From Sarcocystis neurona (lineage: Eukaryota > Apicomplexa > Conoidasida > Eucoccidiorida > Sarcocystidae): a stretch of 64,000 nucleotides of DNA. The DNA is taken from contig KL647307.1 of NCBI GenBank assembly GCA_000727475.1, positions 1,746,005 through 1,810,004 on the forward strand, read 5' to 3'. Positions 1-12,941 of the stretch are shown here, one piece after another; positions within the stretch are counted from its first letter, which is position 1, and each line of letters begins with the position of its first letter. The notes below the pieces were generated by a model that ran no database searches, was not told where the DNA came from, and was given only the letters and a program-made list of their open reading frames with translations. The position numbers were made by a program, and so were the translations under genes.

Positions 1-32
<32 letters not shown>
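1..32. repeat. (TA)16 microsatellite
   Basis: Perfect TA repeat at the left edge; it probably continues outside the window. Confidence 0.95.
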
Positions 33-35
<3 letters not shown>

Positions 36-339
36 CTTCGTTAAATTACGTAAATATATATGTGTGTAGAGTGATATATGTCTGTGCGGAAACAGTGTGT
101 ACGAATTTTCTTGTTTCTGTCCTTTTCTTGGGTGTGTATATCTTCGCCTCATTGGTTATATATGTATATGTTGTTATGACTGCAGGTAAGTATACATTTA
201 TACGTATACGTACATAAACGTTTATACATTTGTATGGATACCAATACTTGTAATTGACGTCGGTGACAGGTTCTACTACTCTGGATTTGAAGCGCCTTAC
301 TTTTCGTCTTGCATGTAGCTCTATTTATCTGAAGCTGCT

Positions 340-1310
340 TTTGCAGAGAAAGAGACAGAGAGAGGAAGTGGAAGACAGAGAGATAAAGGCAAAAAAGGAG
401 AGCGAGAAAGAGACACATATATATATATATATATATTTGGAAGAGTAAGAGAGAGAGAGAGGTAGAGATAGAGACACACACATGTATATATTCAGAGAGA
501 CAGAGAGGGAGAGAACGAGAGAGAGAGAGACATACAAATATAGAGAGACAGAGATAGGAGAGCGAGACAGAGAGACAGAGAGACATGTATATATATATAT
601 ATGTATGTATGTGTGTATGTATGTATGTATATATGTATATATGTATATATGTGTATCCATGTTGGAAGAGAGAGGAAGAGAGAGGGACACATATACAGAG
701 AGAGAGGAGGAGAGAAAGTGAGTGAGCGAGAAAGAGATGGACAGGAGAGCGAGACAGAGACGTGTACAAATATATATATGTATATATTTCTGTATTTGGA
801 GACACACACACACATATATAAGAATATACTTAGAGAGAGGGGGAGAGAAGCAGAGAGAGAGACATACGTGGATAGAGAGGTAGACAGGAGAACGAGACAG
901 AGAGAAAGAGAGACACATAAATATATATATATGTATGTGTATATATATATGTATGTATATATGTATGTATATGTGTGTATCCATATTGGAAGAGAGAGGG
1001 ACAGAGGGGAAGAGATAGACAGAAGAGCGAGACAGAGACGTGTACAAAGATATATATATATATATATGTATCTGTATCTGGAGAGAGAGACACACACACA
1101 CATATATAAGTATATATTTAAAGAGATATAGAGGAAGACAGAGGAAGAGAGAGAGACACATTTGTAGAGAGCGAGAGAGAGGAAGCGAAAAAGGAAGGGC
1201 AAGTGCGAAAGAGAAAAAAAGAGAAAAACAGAGAAAGAAGATAAGTAGGGGAGGGGACGGGAGAATGACAGAGAGAAAGAGACAGGAGGAAAAGACAGAG
1301 AGAACTCTCA
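340..1310. repeat. GA-rich region with GAGACAGA units and TATG patches
   Basis: About 1 kb of degenerate AGAGAGACAGAG, broken by TATATATG stretches and CACACA. Roughly 290-bp blocks (pattern GGAAGAGAGAGG ... GAGCGAGACAGAGACGTGTACAAATATATA ... GGAGACACACACACACATATATAAG) recur near 660-830 and 985-1115. The long open frames here come from the strand bias and are not genes. Confidence 0.85.
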
Positions 1311-1481
1311 AGAGTGGCAATCATGACGAACACTTCTTCCGACAAATATACCCGCGAGACCGCTGCAGAGACCCTTCCCTCCGTATACAAACTTCTATCT
1401 AAACTTCTCCATATATTCAAGTTATACGTACCAACATAATCGCACAATCGCCATTTATATCCCTATATATATATATATGTA

Positions 1482-1518
1482 TAGATAGATAGATAGATAG
1501 AGAGATAGATAGATAGAC
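1482..1518. repeat. (GATA)n microsatellite
   Basis: Nearly perfect ATAG repeats, with one AGAG interruption. Confidence 0.9.
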
Positions 1519-1520
1519 AC

Positions 1521-1809
1521 CGATATTGGTGTTGATATTTAAGGTGTACATATGCATGTGTATGTATATTTACTTATTTGCCTCCTCTTCCTTCGTCTCC
1601 GCTTCGCTTATTTATCTCCCGTGGAGTTCAACACTTCTCCACACGCGTCCGCCAAGTACGTAGACGAACAGAAGAGGCCAAGAGAAAGCGACTAGCCGCG
1701 CAAGACCACCCCACCGCACTGCAGAGGGCATATTATAAATAAGTAAATATATATGTGTACATATGTGTGGATATGTATATAGACGTACATGTGTATATTT
1801 ACATACATA

Positions 1810-1840
<31 letters not shown>

Positions 1841-2858
1841 ATGTGTATATATATGGTAATATGTACATGTTTGGCTTGCAAAAGCGCGCGTACATAGACG
1901 TATGTGCGGGCTCATGGCGGTACATATATAAATAGGTGAATATATAGACACCACCAGGGATATATATATATATGTATGTGTGTAGCTTCCTCCTCTCTTT
2001 CTCTCCCCCCCGTCTCTTTATATATAGGGTTCTTGCACACGGCCGTATGTCTACGCAGCTGCAGGCGAGCTGGCTGTGAGGTTCTTATGAGAAACGTACA
2101 GGGTCGACGCGTGAATACGAAGTGTATATATGCACGTCTCCTGCCACGTATATCCACAAATATATCTACGTGTTTCTCTTCCTCTCTCTACATATGTGAT
2201 GCGACGCATATATACACTGCTACGTTAAACAGTACACACACGTATGTACACCTGCTTATGTTGAAAATACATACCCGTGTATACTCATGTGTTGAAGAGT
2301 ATATATACACAGATATACATATATATATGTGTGCTTATGTTGAACAATACATACACTAATATATATATATATATATATATATTTGTTGAAGTAGAGATAT
2401 CTACTTACGTTGCTCTATATACACGTATGTGTAGTCATATGTAGTTGAACCCTCTGTGTCTCTCTCTGTCTCTTTGTCCCTCTGTCTCCATTCATATCTA
2501 TTTAACGTTGCGCCATACATATGTATATATATAGCTACATATATTTGAACTCTCTCTTCGCATATACATATGTATGTACTTATGTTGCACTACACATATG
2601 TATTTATCTTGTTATATATAGTTGAGCTATACATGTATATATATATGTATACGTTTGTTCAAGTGTACATATATATATATAGATATATACTTATTCTGCA
2701 CTCCACGTATGTGTTCGTCTTGTTATATATATATATATATATGTATACGTTTGCTGGAGTGGGTATATGTGTAGGTACTTGTGTTGCAGAATACACATGT
2801 ATTTGTATTAGCTATTAGCTGAGGTACACTAATAGAAGTACATATATATATATATATA
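1521..2858. other. TA/TATG-rich DNA without a supported gene
   Basis: ACATATATATG and TATATGTATACGT repeats with short unique patches (1,580-1,740 and 2,020-2,160). A TATGTTGxACxxTACATA motif recurs at 2,250-2,800, suggesting a degenerate tandem array. Nothing coding is supported. Confidence 0.6.
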
Positions 2859-2905
2859 TTGCTTTTGCTGAGAGGGAGTGTCAATTGGTTCTGGTGCTGG
2901 CGCAG

Positions 2906-3016
2906 GGTCTTCGTATCCTCATCTCGACGATGGAAGAGGCAGGGAACAAATTTCTGCGAGACGTGCCGTGCGTGGCCGAAGGCGCCATCGCCGAAAGTTG
3001 GGCAGACAAAGGCTAA
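2906..3016 (+). CDS. Possible terminal exon; weak resemblance to the C-terminus of family A DNA polymerases
   Basis: A non-repetitive island after acceptor TTCTGGTGCTGGCGCAG. The frame reads GLRILISTMEEAGNKFLRD, then VPCVAEGAIAESWADKG and TAA. Family A polymerases, especially phage-like ones, end with a helix, then V-P-x-x-x-E-x-x-I-x-x-x-W near the C-terminus, which this resembles. Two other frames are also open, one of them running to a GTAATT donor, and no motif C (HDE) exon was found upstream. The resemblance rests on few residues. Confidence 0.28.
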   Translation, partial: GLRILISTMEEAGNKFLRDVPCVAEGAIAESWADKG

Positions 3017-3019
3017 CGT

Positions 3020-3900
3020 AATTTCTTTAAATTATATTATTACCACACATAGCTTTATTATAATTGTTACTTTTATACAGATATATATATACATACATAT
3101 ATGTATACACATGTATATACGTATACATATATATATATATATGTATACATATACATATATATACATATATACATATATATGTATGGATAAATACTTTAAT
3201 TGATAGGTTTCTGTGTCAGTGTACGTGTTTGTGTGTGCGTGCGTATATACGAATTTATCTCTCATATTTAGCACACACACACGTGCACACGTACGTATAT
3301 ATGTAGAATTTGTATCCTTGTGCAGGTGGATGCGTATACGCATAGAAACAGAGACAGCCGGTCCTAGGCGTATACGTGTATATACGGATGATTGTACATG
3401 TATACATATATATATAATTATATGTATAGCTGCATCACGTGCATGCGCGCGTGGGCAAATCTTTTTTTTTTTGTACAAGTCCTCGTTTGGCCATCTCTTC
3501 ACACGTAGAGTCAGATATGTATATTAATCTATATAAATACATACACGTAGAATTTCTCCTCTCCAGCTCCATATATAAATGTACACACTTTTAGGTAAAG
3601 AGATACGTAGATAACACAAATGTGTGCGTTCATCCCAGTACATAGGAGCGCTTTGCGCCTCTTTTTTTGTCAGCCGTTATACGTCTGCTTTTCTCTCTAC
3701 ATTCACATATATATATATATATATATATATTTTAACGTGTCGACAGGAGATCCACAAGCCTGCGAAGAACGCAAGCGTTTCTGTGTGAATCGCAAAAAAA
3801 ATTTTGTCGACATACGAACAGGAAAGTCTGCTCTGTTTTTATTCGCTGTTTCTTTGGCTCTGTGCTTCTGGTGTTGAGCGTGGGAGCCTGTGACTTATTT
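3020..3900. other. TATG/ACAT microsatellite region, no gene seen
   Basis: TATACATATG repeats, a T tract near 3,463-3,472 and unique patches at 3,600-3,700 and 3,760-3,880. Frames are short and compositionally biased. Confidence 0.5.
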
Positions 3901-3918
3901 GCGCCTGTTCTGCTTCCG

Positions 3919-4290
3919 TCATTCGTTTGAACGACCTTCGTCTGGGTCTCTCTCTACGAGCCGGCAGGTGAAAATCCCCTCCTGCGCCATACAGCAGTGT
4001 TCACTGCCTGCTCTCTTCCCACTAAAAAACTGCAACAAGCGCCAAAGAAACGTGCATTTCTCGTCATAAAAACGTGCACCGCAGTCTTTATACGTAACAG
4101 GCACGTCCACTTCACTGGCTCTGCAGAAACGTTGTCATCTGCCAGTAGTCGCACCGGTGACGCCTCTGCGCCAGCAGCAAAAAGCTGCTCCTCCCCGTAC
4201 ACCACAGGGACACCCACCCACCTGTGTAAAGCATGTCCAGTTGAAGCGCTCCAAAGTAGTATACATTCACATATGTAAATATGTAGACAG
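3919..4290 (-). CDS. Possible minus-strand exon(s), unidentified
   Basis: A microsatellite-free stretch with a minus-strand frame starting after the acceptor-like GCTTTACACAG. It reads WVGVPVVYGEEQLFAAGAEA, then SPVRLLADDNVSAEPVKW. A second minus frame (DVPVTYKDCGARFYDEKC) overlaps further downstream, and a plus frame is also open. Composition favours minus-strand coding, but no donor or family could be fixed. Confidence 0.22.
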
Positions 4291-4299
4291 ATACTTATA

Positions 4300-7200
4300 C
4301 GTACTCCATATATGTATGTATACATATCACCGTCGTGCGCGTAGAAACCAGTCTCCTAGTATACATTGTTATCAGTATATATACGGGGACTATTCATCTT
4401 GTAAGGGATACATTTGCCCCATATGTGTAAACGTAAAAGTGTAGAGAGTAGCACCCGCGTGCGCTCCAGAACAGAGGAAGAGCACGAAGACGAACGGCAG
4501 CATGCGCACATCGGTGCATACAGGTACATTTATGTGGCCGTTTACGTGCACATGTATATATTCTGTTAAAAAGACTTTTTCACATAGTCAGCTATAGAAC
4601 AATTACAGAATAGTCACCAATCCTACAAGTGTGTGCGGACACAAGTACCTGGGGCCTGTGCGAAGCACGACTTCGTTGCTCTTCGCTCTTCCTCTGCTTT
4701 CTACAGCCCAAGTTTGCCCCTATGTAGACCCGCACCTGTAGACAAGCGGTTACTTCCCCATAAATATATATCTATATACATATATATATAGTGGGCTGTT
4801 ATACGTGTTCACAGGTCTGTACCTATGTACGTAGGGAGCAAAGAATTCCCTGCGTGAGGTAGCCATATATTCTTATACCTTCATACATACCGGCGCTTCC
4901 CCGGATATGTATGTATATATATAATATATATATATATTGTTGGTCTATTCATCCACACACATATCTGTACGTAGATATATGTAAAAGGAGCAAGGTCCTA
5001 CACTTGTGTTAGACTGTGGACTGAGAGCCAAATTTTGCGGCAGGACACGTCGTAAAAAGTGGCTGCTGCCTCGTCATAACAAGAATCCCGTAGTTTTCAA
5101 CGGCTGGAATCTCGCCGAGGACGCGTAGAATTCCTCTTGAGTCGGGAAATACACACCAGCGAGTCCTCTGCGTGAAAATTCATTCCAACGACTTCATCCG
5201 TACAAGCTAATGCAAATCTTGCAAGAATACGTCACAGGGATGTGTGCCCGGCAACACCGTACAGCACTTGTGTCATGAGAGGGACGTGGAGAGACAGAGA
5301 CTATGCGTAAGAAGTGATGTTCGTAGACGAAGTGAAACGCAGTGACCCAACAGTCGAAGAAGGCAACACTGATGCTAATACTAAGCGGTAAACAGGGATG
5401 TATACACACACCAGGGGCGATCTGCAACTTCGTCCTTTTCTGAACGGCGAGACGCCCTGTGTCGCCAACCCCCCGCAAACGTGACGACGAATAAATCACC
5501 AGCAACAGCAGCGGCACACCCCTCGCCGACGCAGCAAACGAAGCAGGAACAGTCTACTCACCAGCGACCGCAGCAGCAACAGGCGGTGCACCAGCGGCTG
5601 CAACAAGAGCAGTAGAGTAACCTGTAGCAGGAGCAGCAGCACCAGTGATACATTGCAGTTTGACAAGCAGCTCAGCAGCAACTACCTAGGCAGCAGCAGG
5701 GGCAGTAGCGGGAGGGGCAGAGCAACAAACGCAACAACAGCGATCACATACAGGCAGCAAGGGCAGTGTTGGAGCCGGGGAAAGCAGCTGCAACCGCAGC
5801 GGCGACGCAGCAAGGCTGTGCGTGCAGACTGCTGTGGCGCGTGTCCGTAGCTGCTCACGTCCCCGCTCTCCGCTGTAGAGCGGGGAATTAGTGAGACATT
5901 CGCCTGCCGCTAGCAGCAGCTCAGGCATATGTACGCTGGCCGCGTGCCTGTGGCACACAGCTGCAGCGCGTCACTCTCTACACAGAGAATGTACGAACAG
6001 CGCTCTGGCAGCGCTTGGAGACACCCTTCTTGCACATACATGAAATATTTATATTTACACGCATACTCCTGTAATGCAGGTTGTTTCTCTCTTATATATA
6101 TACATAGATATGCATGGGTAGACGCCTGTACGCAGTTGTATGCTGAAACCGACAGGCACAGGAGAAAGGCAGGTCCATAGGGACCTCTGTAGGCATGCGA
6201 GTGAAAGGCTGCGTCGCGCGTACTGTAGGACTGGGACAGCGAAAGACAGACGCTTAGACAAGAACGGAGAGCAAAGAAGTGCAGCAGTAGGAGCCACAGG
6301 TTCACTGCTCAAAATACGTCTACATGAGTTTGCAACAGCTAAGGTGACTCGACGCGCAGGTCACTGACTGCCGACTCTGCATCTCGCAAAGCCAGCAACG
6401 TTTCTGTTACGCAGAAACGTGAAGTCCAAGCGATGTGAAGAAGTCTGCGTATTTCCTCTTAAAACTCTCAGCGTCAATACACACCGAAGTGTATGTGGCT
6501 GAGCAGACACTATAGAAGGGTCACTTGCTAGACAGCTAGACGAAGACGCGAGAACCGTAGTGACGACGAAGGCATTCAGACAGGCTGCGCAGTGCGGAGG
6601 CTTCACAGCTAAACAAGCGTTCACTGCCAGCCTGTTCCCCCCATCTAGCACATATCTATGTGCTCGCATATACATATATATATATACATGTATATGTATA
6701 TGTATATACTTATGTGGAAAAATGTCTTGGTGGTCGTCGCATGGGCTCTGTATACATACGGTGCGCGGCTGATTGTTTGCCGCGTCCCTCGTATACCTGA
6801 GCAACACGGAGAACGAGTGTTTATCTTCGCTTCTTGCCGACTGCTTGTCTGTACGCGTGTCTCTCTCTCTATCTCGCTCCCTCTAAGTCACGTGGGTGTG
6901 AGTGTGTAGCCACGGTCTACGTCGGTCGGGGAAGCAGCAGCAGTTTCCTGAAACAGGTCGACGCGTCGTTGCAGGCAGGCAGCCGTCGCAGGGTGCGATG
7001 GACGCAGACACAAAGAACAGTTCCTGGCTTGCGTGCGTACGACCTGAAGCATTGCCGAGGTCGCAGATGCTTCTCGGAGCGCCGACAGACGCAGACACTT
7101 GTACATCCGGCTGTGCACTCCTCCGCAGAAACTGACGCGGGTGTTTCTTCGTACCTTTCCGTGTATGTGTGTGTACACTTATGTGAATATGTGCTCGTAC

Positions 7201-9740
7201 GAATATATCTATGCACACGAGAATGTACTTTTACGTGCCTTTTTATGTACGGTTACTTCTATTGTCTTCATCTCTCCTTCTACTTATTCGTGTACCCATA
7301 CATCATGTGTGTACAAATGCAGTATATCTGCACTACCCGCGTAACTCTGTCTGGGTGGGTGCACATCTTTACGTTCATGTGTACGTGTAGTATACGCGCG
7401 TATGCGTATGGGCGTATTTATAGCATATACATGTAGAGTACTGTGTGCACATATGCTTATACACCAAGTATATGTGCGCACGTGTAGGTGTGCCATTGCG
7501 TAGGTAGTGTGCGGAGTGCGAATGATAGACGCATGTACCTATACGTGCTGGTCTTTTTTCATATGTATATATATGTGCACGTGTATGTGTGCATAAGTGT
7601 ATCCACGTATATGCATGTGTATGTATACGTAGATGCAGATGTATGTGTACATACACGCTGGTGTATGTATGTACACGTGTGTGCGTATACGTAGGAGGTG
7701 TGTGTGTGTACGTATTCGTGCATGTATACGTACGTGTATGAACGTATCTCTATGTAAATACACGTATTTATGTATACGTTTACCTATATATATGTATTCT
7801 CCCGTATTCATACGCATGTACACGCATGCGTATATGTATATGTGTACAAGCACGTATACGTGTATATGTGTGTATCGTGTAGATGTACATGGTTGTGTAT
7901 GTATATGTGTGTATATGTACGCAGACATGCGTATACGTATGTATTACCTATGTATATGTGCATATATACATATGTGTACCGGAAGTGGCCACGTGTGTGT
8001 CTGCGGCTCCGTACATGGACACAGATCAACAGGTTCTCCTCTCTCTTCTCATGCGTGTGAATTTCCGGAGGCAAGCACCCCCACACACGCATGCAGTTGT
8101 ACACGTCTACAAGAAAACATGCGCCCCTTTTTTTTTCGTTGTGAGACGTATACATCCACCCAGACGCAAATATATATATCCACATTATATATATATGTAT
8201 GTGTACGCACAGACACAGAGACGAGCATGCAGGGTGGGGTGTCGGGGCGATAAAGAGAGGAGGAGGAGAGGAAGAAGAAGTGACGGGCCAGAGACAGTGC
8301 GGCGTCCGCAGGCCACAGAAGAGCGCCGTAGATGACCAAACAAACGAATAACTTTAGAATCTTCTCTTGGGATTTCTTGACTGCCCCATTTCCTTCTCAT
8401 TCACGTTGTTCCAGACAATCTCTCGAACTCTTCTAGTTATTTTCTTCCTTTCTACAGCACAGATCGCGGTGAACAGGCAGCAGCTACTATCCGCTTGTCC
8501 CGCACACGTCCCCACGCATGCAGACACACGCGCAGCATCTCTCTAACGACCGCCTCCGCAGTGTTTCTGCGCTACACAGTAAAATGAGAAAGTGAAGAGA
8601 AGAAAGGGAAGGAAACGAAGCGGAAGAACAAACGAAGAAGAAGAAGATGAAGAAGAAGAAGTCCGGCACCCCGTATAGAGACAAACGTGGAACTACACGA
8701 CTGTCCAACATGCATGTGAAGCGACAGGCAGCCTCCTATCAATCTCACATGTATGGAGGCGTATCCATTTACATATATATACATATGTATATATATCAAA
8801 ACACACATATTTGTGGAATGGGTAGAACTTTGAAGAGGTAGAGAGGTGTGGCTGGCAGGTTATCCTTTCTAAGATAACGCGGGCATCGCCAAAAAACGGA
8901 AAAGAAACGCGACGGAAATGTAACAAAATGACGTACACGAAAGTGAGTGAGGTACCGCCATACATATTTGGCGTGTAGACACGGGGAGATATATACATAT
9001 ATATATACACATAATGTATATTCTTACATAGACATATATTTATATGGAGGCAAATAAACATACACATATAGGTGGTCACGGGAAGGGCAGAGGAATACAC
9101 GTATATATATATAGATAAAGTGCATACATTTATATATGCAGACGCATATATAAAGACGTATTTGCGCACAAGGAAGCGAAAGATGCCCCTAGACATAGAG
9201 TCACCATTGAGTCTACGATGTGTACTGCACGTTTACATCTGTAAATGTGTTCGTCCCTATATTCACAAAGAAATATATACATATATATGCGTCTGCGTAT
9301 ATAAATGTACTTCATATATATGTATACGTGTATTCATACATACATTCATATGTATTTAAAAGTATAAACAAGTTGTTCTCTATACGCGTATAGTTATATA
9401 TGTCTGTACATGTATAGAGATCTATATATGAACACATGTTTAAGTAGATATATACATCTGTATACGGACACAAACGTGTTCTTCCCTGTATGCATATTTA
9501 CATAAATATACATACATTTACATATATTTAGAAGTATAAGCAGGTTGTCCTCTATATGCATATAGGTACACACGTCTATACATACATATACATCTATATA
9601 CGAACACATCTATAGATACATACACCTGTGTGTGTATACAAACGCCTATTTCTCTGTACGGACACACATATACACACGTGTACGCAGGTTCTTCCGCATA
9701 TGGATATATACATACATCTACACATATATATATATATCTC
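4300..9740. other. Mixed unique and TACGTATG-rich DNA, no confirmed gene
   Basis: Unique patches at 4,450-4,720, 5,020-5,500, 5,900-6,650, 6,900-7,140 and 8,240-8,720 alternate with CAG-rich DNA (5,500-5,850) and long GTATACGTATG tracts (7,150-8,000; 9,000-9,740). Several short frames are open on both strands in the unique patches, but none has a recognised motif or clear splice context. Exons of an undetected gene may hide here. Confidence 0.45.
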
Positions 9741-9744
9741 TCAG

Positions 9745-9893
9745 TAGAAAACGTGCTGGTTGAGGGGGACAAGGTCCTGCGCTCTGAAAGGGCACACGGA
9801 GAAGAAGAAGAAGAAGAAAGATTCGACGTGCTGCAGTGCACAAGAAGATGGCGGCTGTTCACGAAGAACTCTTCAATTTTAGTAGAAAAAAAA
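9745..9893 (+). CDS. Possible plus-strand exon, unidentified
   Basis: Acceptor ATATCTCTCAG and donor GTAGGC bracket 149 nt with an open frame: ENVLVEGDKVLRSERAHG, six Glu, then RFDVLQCTRRWRLFTKN. It is an isolated non-repetitive island in TATA-rich DNA, as the confirmed exons are. The opposite strand is also open (Ser-rich). Partner exons were not found. Confidence 0.3.
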
Positions 9894-10199
9894 GTAGGCG
9901 TCTCCCAAACAATGTGAAAGCCAGTTTCTCGAGGCAACCAATTTGAAACGCGCACATTTATATATGTGCGAGGGGGTCGACGCTACTCTTCATGTATACA
10001 TGACATATATATACACATATATGTTCAAGAGAGACAGAAACGGATAGAGAGACGGACGGGAAGCAACTCGGTCTCCGCAGAAAATTTCTCTGTTTCTCTA
10101 ATATTCTTTCTCTATCTGTCTCTCGACAGACCTGCGCAAGAGCGTCGGAGCCACTTGTGTACCTCATCTACATATATTTGTATTTTCAACAGGGAGACG

Positions 10200-10279
10200 G
10201 AGATAGAGGGAGACACAAAAGGGAGACACAAACGGGAGACACGAAAGGGAGACACAAAAGAGAGACACAAAAGAGAGGG
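10200..10279. repeat. 13-bp tandem repeat GGGAGACACAAAA, about five copies
   Basis: Consecutive near-identical units GGGAGACACAAAA, GGGAGACACAAAC, GGGAGACACGAAA, GGGAGACACAAAA, then GAGAGACACAAAA. Confidence 0.85.
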
Positions 10280-10559
10280 AGGCGTCTCGCTCTGTCCCCA
10301 CGACCTCTCTCTGCAATTCTCACTTTCTCGCACTTTCTCTTTTTCTATCCACATCGGCGCACATATACGTCTGGGAGAAGAACTGCCCATAGTCCCTCCC
10401 CATGCTAAACCTATGCGACTTCTTCCTTTCATCAAAAAACCACACTTTTTCTCTCTATTTGCATAGAGGCAATGACGTACGCAGCACCCCGCAAGCACAA
10501 GTAAAAGTGCGACCCAGAGAAATATGCCTCCGCAGAGAACTCTCTACATGTATACCTTC

Positions 10560-11340
10560 AACACATTCGCATCTATACGTACGTAGATACATTCATTTAT
10601 ACATGTACATATACATATATATATGTAGTATATATTAGAGAGAGATATCAGACCATACATTTATTTATACATATATATATATCATACGTACATAGGTATA
10701 TATATAGACATATTATATATATAGAGAGAGATGGATAGATATATTATATATTAGTATAGAGAGATGTATGAGAATAGGTATTATATGTGGTAGGCCGAAA
10801 GACCCCTTAAACTGTGCAGATGGGCTTGTCTACATATACATATATACATATATATATATATTATAGGTACATATATATAAATATACATATATAGAGAGAG
10901 AGAAGGAAAAAACATAGAAATGTAAATGTATACGTCATATGTTATATACGGTAGACACGTATACCGTGCATATTGACGCACGTATATATATACATATATG
11001 GATATATATATATGTATGTATACATAGATCACATATAATGTATACATAAATCGCCGTAAATGTGTATGAAAATAGATATTCTGCACGGTAAACTGTAGAA
11101 AATGGATAACATGTAGATGGATGCACATATATATATGTATGTATTCGTACTTGCTTATGAAATATAATATAGGAATATGTATGTAGACATGTATATACAG
11201 GTAAATATAGACGCATATATATATATATATATACGTATAGAATACAATATACAAATATATGTGTACAGATGAATATAGAGAGAAACATGCGTAGAAAACC
11301 AGGCGGTCTATAGTAGACTGTCTCAAGAGACGTGTTATAC
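10560..11340. repeat. TATATG-rich microsatellite region
   Basis: Degenerate ACATATATATG and ATATAGAGAGA repeats over about 800 bp; no coding support. Confidence 0.8.
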
Positions 11341-11703
11341 CGTGGTGTGGACCACCGTGATATCATCGCGGGCAGCGACGCTGCTGTTCCTGCGCGTTTC
11401 TCCTGTCTCTCTGAATCTCGACCTCCGCCAAGCCTACACACATATATATACAAATACATATACACATATATATATATATAAATGTATGTCTACAGCCATA
11501 CATAAATATACATGTGTATATATATAAGACCAACAGGACTGGTGCTTTGCGCAGGTGTGTTCCCTTATATCGCTGTATCTCGCCGAGCAGCCGCAGGAGG
11601 TGGGACGGGCGCTGCAGCGGCGTAGCAGCGGAGAGAGAGAAGAGGAGGATATGAGGCAGCGGAAGATGAGAGAAGAAGCAGCAGATGGCAACGGCAGCAG
11701 CAG

Positions 11704-11945
11704 ATGAACACCGGCACACAAAGAAGCAGCAGTAGCAGCTGCAGCAAAAGCAGCAGTAGCAGCTGCAGCAGAAGCAATAGTAGCAGAAGCAGCAGTAGCA
11801 GCTGCAGCAGAAGCAGCAGTAGCAGCTGCAGCAGAAGCAGCAGTACCAGGAGCAGCTGTAACAGCCGTAGCAGCAGTAGCAGCAGCAGCAGTAGCAGCAG
11901 CAGCAGTAGCAGCAGCAGCAGTAGCAGCAGCCGCTTCAGCAGCGG
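11704..11945. repeat. CAG/AGC repeat with GTAGCAG units
   Basis: AGCAGCAGTAGCAGCTGCAGCAGA repeated about every 24-30 bp, merging into AGCAGCAGCAGTAGC. It lies 3' of the hydrolase stop, so it would be untranslated or intergenic. Confidence 0.9.
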
Positions 11946-12110
11946 TCACCCGAGGGGCCGTCGCAGCACGTTGGTGTGCTGTTCAACAGCTGCAGCAGCA
12001 GCGCTTCATCACAGCAATCGTGGCAGTCGCTATTCCTCCCGCTTTTTTTCCTATTTCCCTCTTCCGCTGCCTTGTCACGGCCTCCTACATTCCCCCGTTT
12101 ATAAATTTCG

Positions 12111-12941
12111 TCATTGCTCTTCTTCTTCTTCCTCTTCTTCGGGGAGAAGCAGAAACGGTACTTCCTCTCTGCTGGTGCTGCTGCGGACGGTGTTGCTGTT
12201 GCCGCTGCTCCCAGCCTCTCTGCCCTCTGCTGTCTCTGCTGCTTCTGCTTTCCAGAGGTCTGCTGTTAGAGCTGTCGCACTACCGCGGCGCCGCTCTGCT
12301 GTCTCTGCCCTTCCGCCAGCTTTTGCTTCTTCACCGCCAACGCCTCCTGCCTCGCCTGCCGACCCAGCGATACCTGCTGCGCCACCTCCCTCTGCCGCTG
12401 CAGCTGCTGCTCCTCTTGTCGTCGTCCTTGCATCGACTGCCGCTGTTGCGGGAAGGCCTGCGTCGTCGTCGGGCTGCGGCTTGGGAGGCTGTGTGGGTCG
12501 CGCAGCAGCAGCGGCGTGGGGGATGTGTCTGCCGTCGTGTCTGCTGCTGCTGCTGCTTCCACCGGCGTGTGTCCTTCGCACAGCAGCAGGAGCAGGCAGG
12601 CGAATAGTATACCGGGGAGTGTAGGAGAGCGACTGCAAAAAATCTTCGGCGCGGATCCCGGGCGGTGCCCGTCTATTGGGGTGTCTGTACACCCCGTTTT
12701 CGCTAAAAGGGAGGGCGTACCTCCACCGCTGCATGTCGCATGCAGCAGGGAAGTCCAAGAAAGCCATGACACAGGCGATGCAGGCATCTGCGCTGTCAGC
12801 GAGTATCAGGTGGGAAGCGCGAGGGAAGGCAACAATCGCCGAGTTAGGCAGCAGCTCGTGCAGCCCTGCGGCAGTTTCGTACGGCGCGACGGTATCTTCC
12901 TGGCCCCACACCAGCAGCACTGGCCGGTGGGAGGACCCCAG
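12111..12941 (-). CDS. Hydrolase exon 6: Asp and His of the triad, low-complexity tail, stop
   Basis: The acceptor CTGCTGCAG precedes CTGGGGTCC; phase 0. It begins LGSSHRPVLLVWGQEDTVAP, where Asp in GQED is the expected catalytic acid. LLPNSAIVAFPRASHLILAD follows with the expected catalytic His. The conserved part ends near MAFLDF, then about 60 residues with no recognised motif (including FSENGVYRHPNRRAPPG), then an Ala-, Thr- and Glu-rich tail ending in eleven Glu and Gln residues and TGA at 12,113-12,111. An internal intron in the low-complexity part cannot be excluded. Confidence 0.82.
   Translation of the reverse strand: MGSSHRPVLLVWGQEDTVAPYETAAGLHELLPNSAIVAFPRASHLILADSADACIACVMAFLDFPAACDMQRWRYALPFSENGVYRHPNRRAPPGIRAEDFLQSLSYTPRYTIRLPAPAAVRRTHAGGSSSSSRHDGRHIPHAAAAARPTQPPKPQPDDDAGLPATAAVDARTTTRGAAAAAAEGGGAAGIAGSAGEAGGVGGEEAKAGGRAETAERRRGSATALTADLWKAEAAETAEGREAGSSGNSNTVRSSTSREEVPFLLLPEEEEEEEEQ

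Noticed and set aside
149..1320. Long minus-strand Leu/Ser/Cys frames
   Set aside because: They are produced by GAGA/TATA repeats; the opposite strand has matching Arg/Glu frames. There are no motifs.
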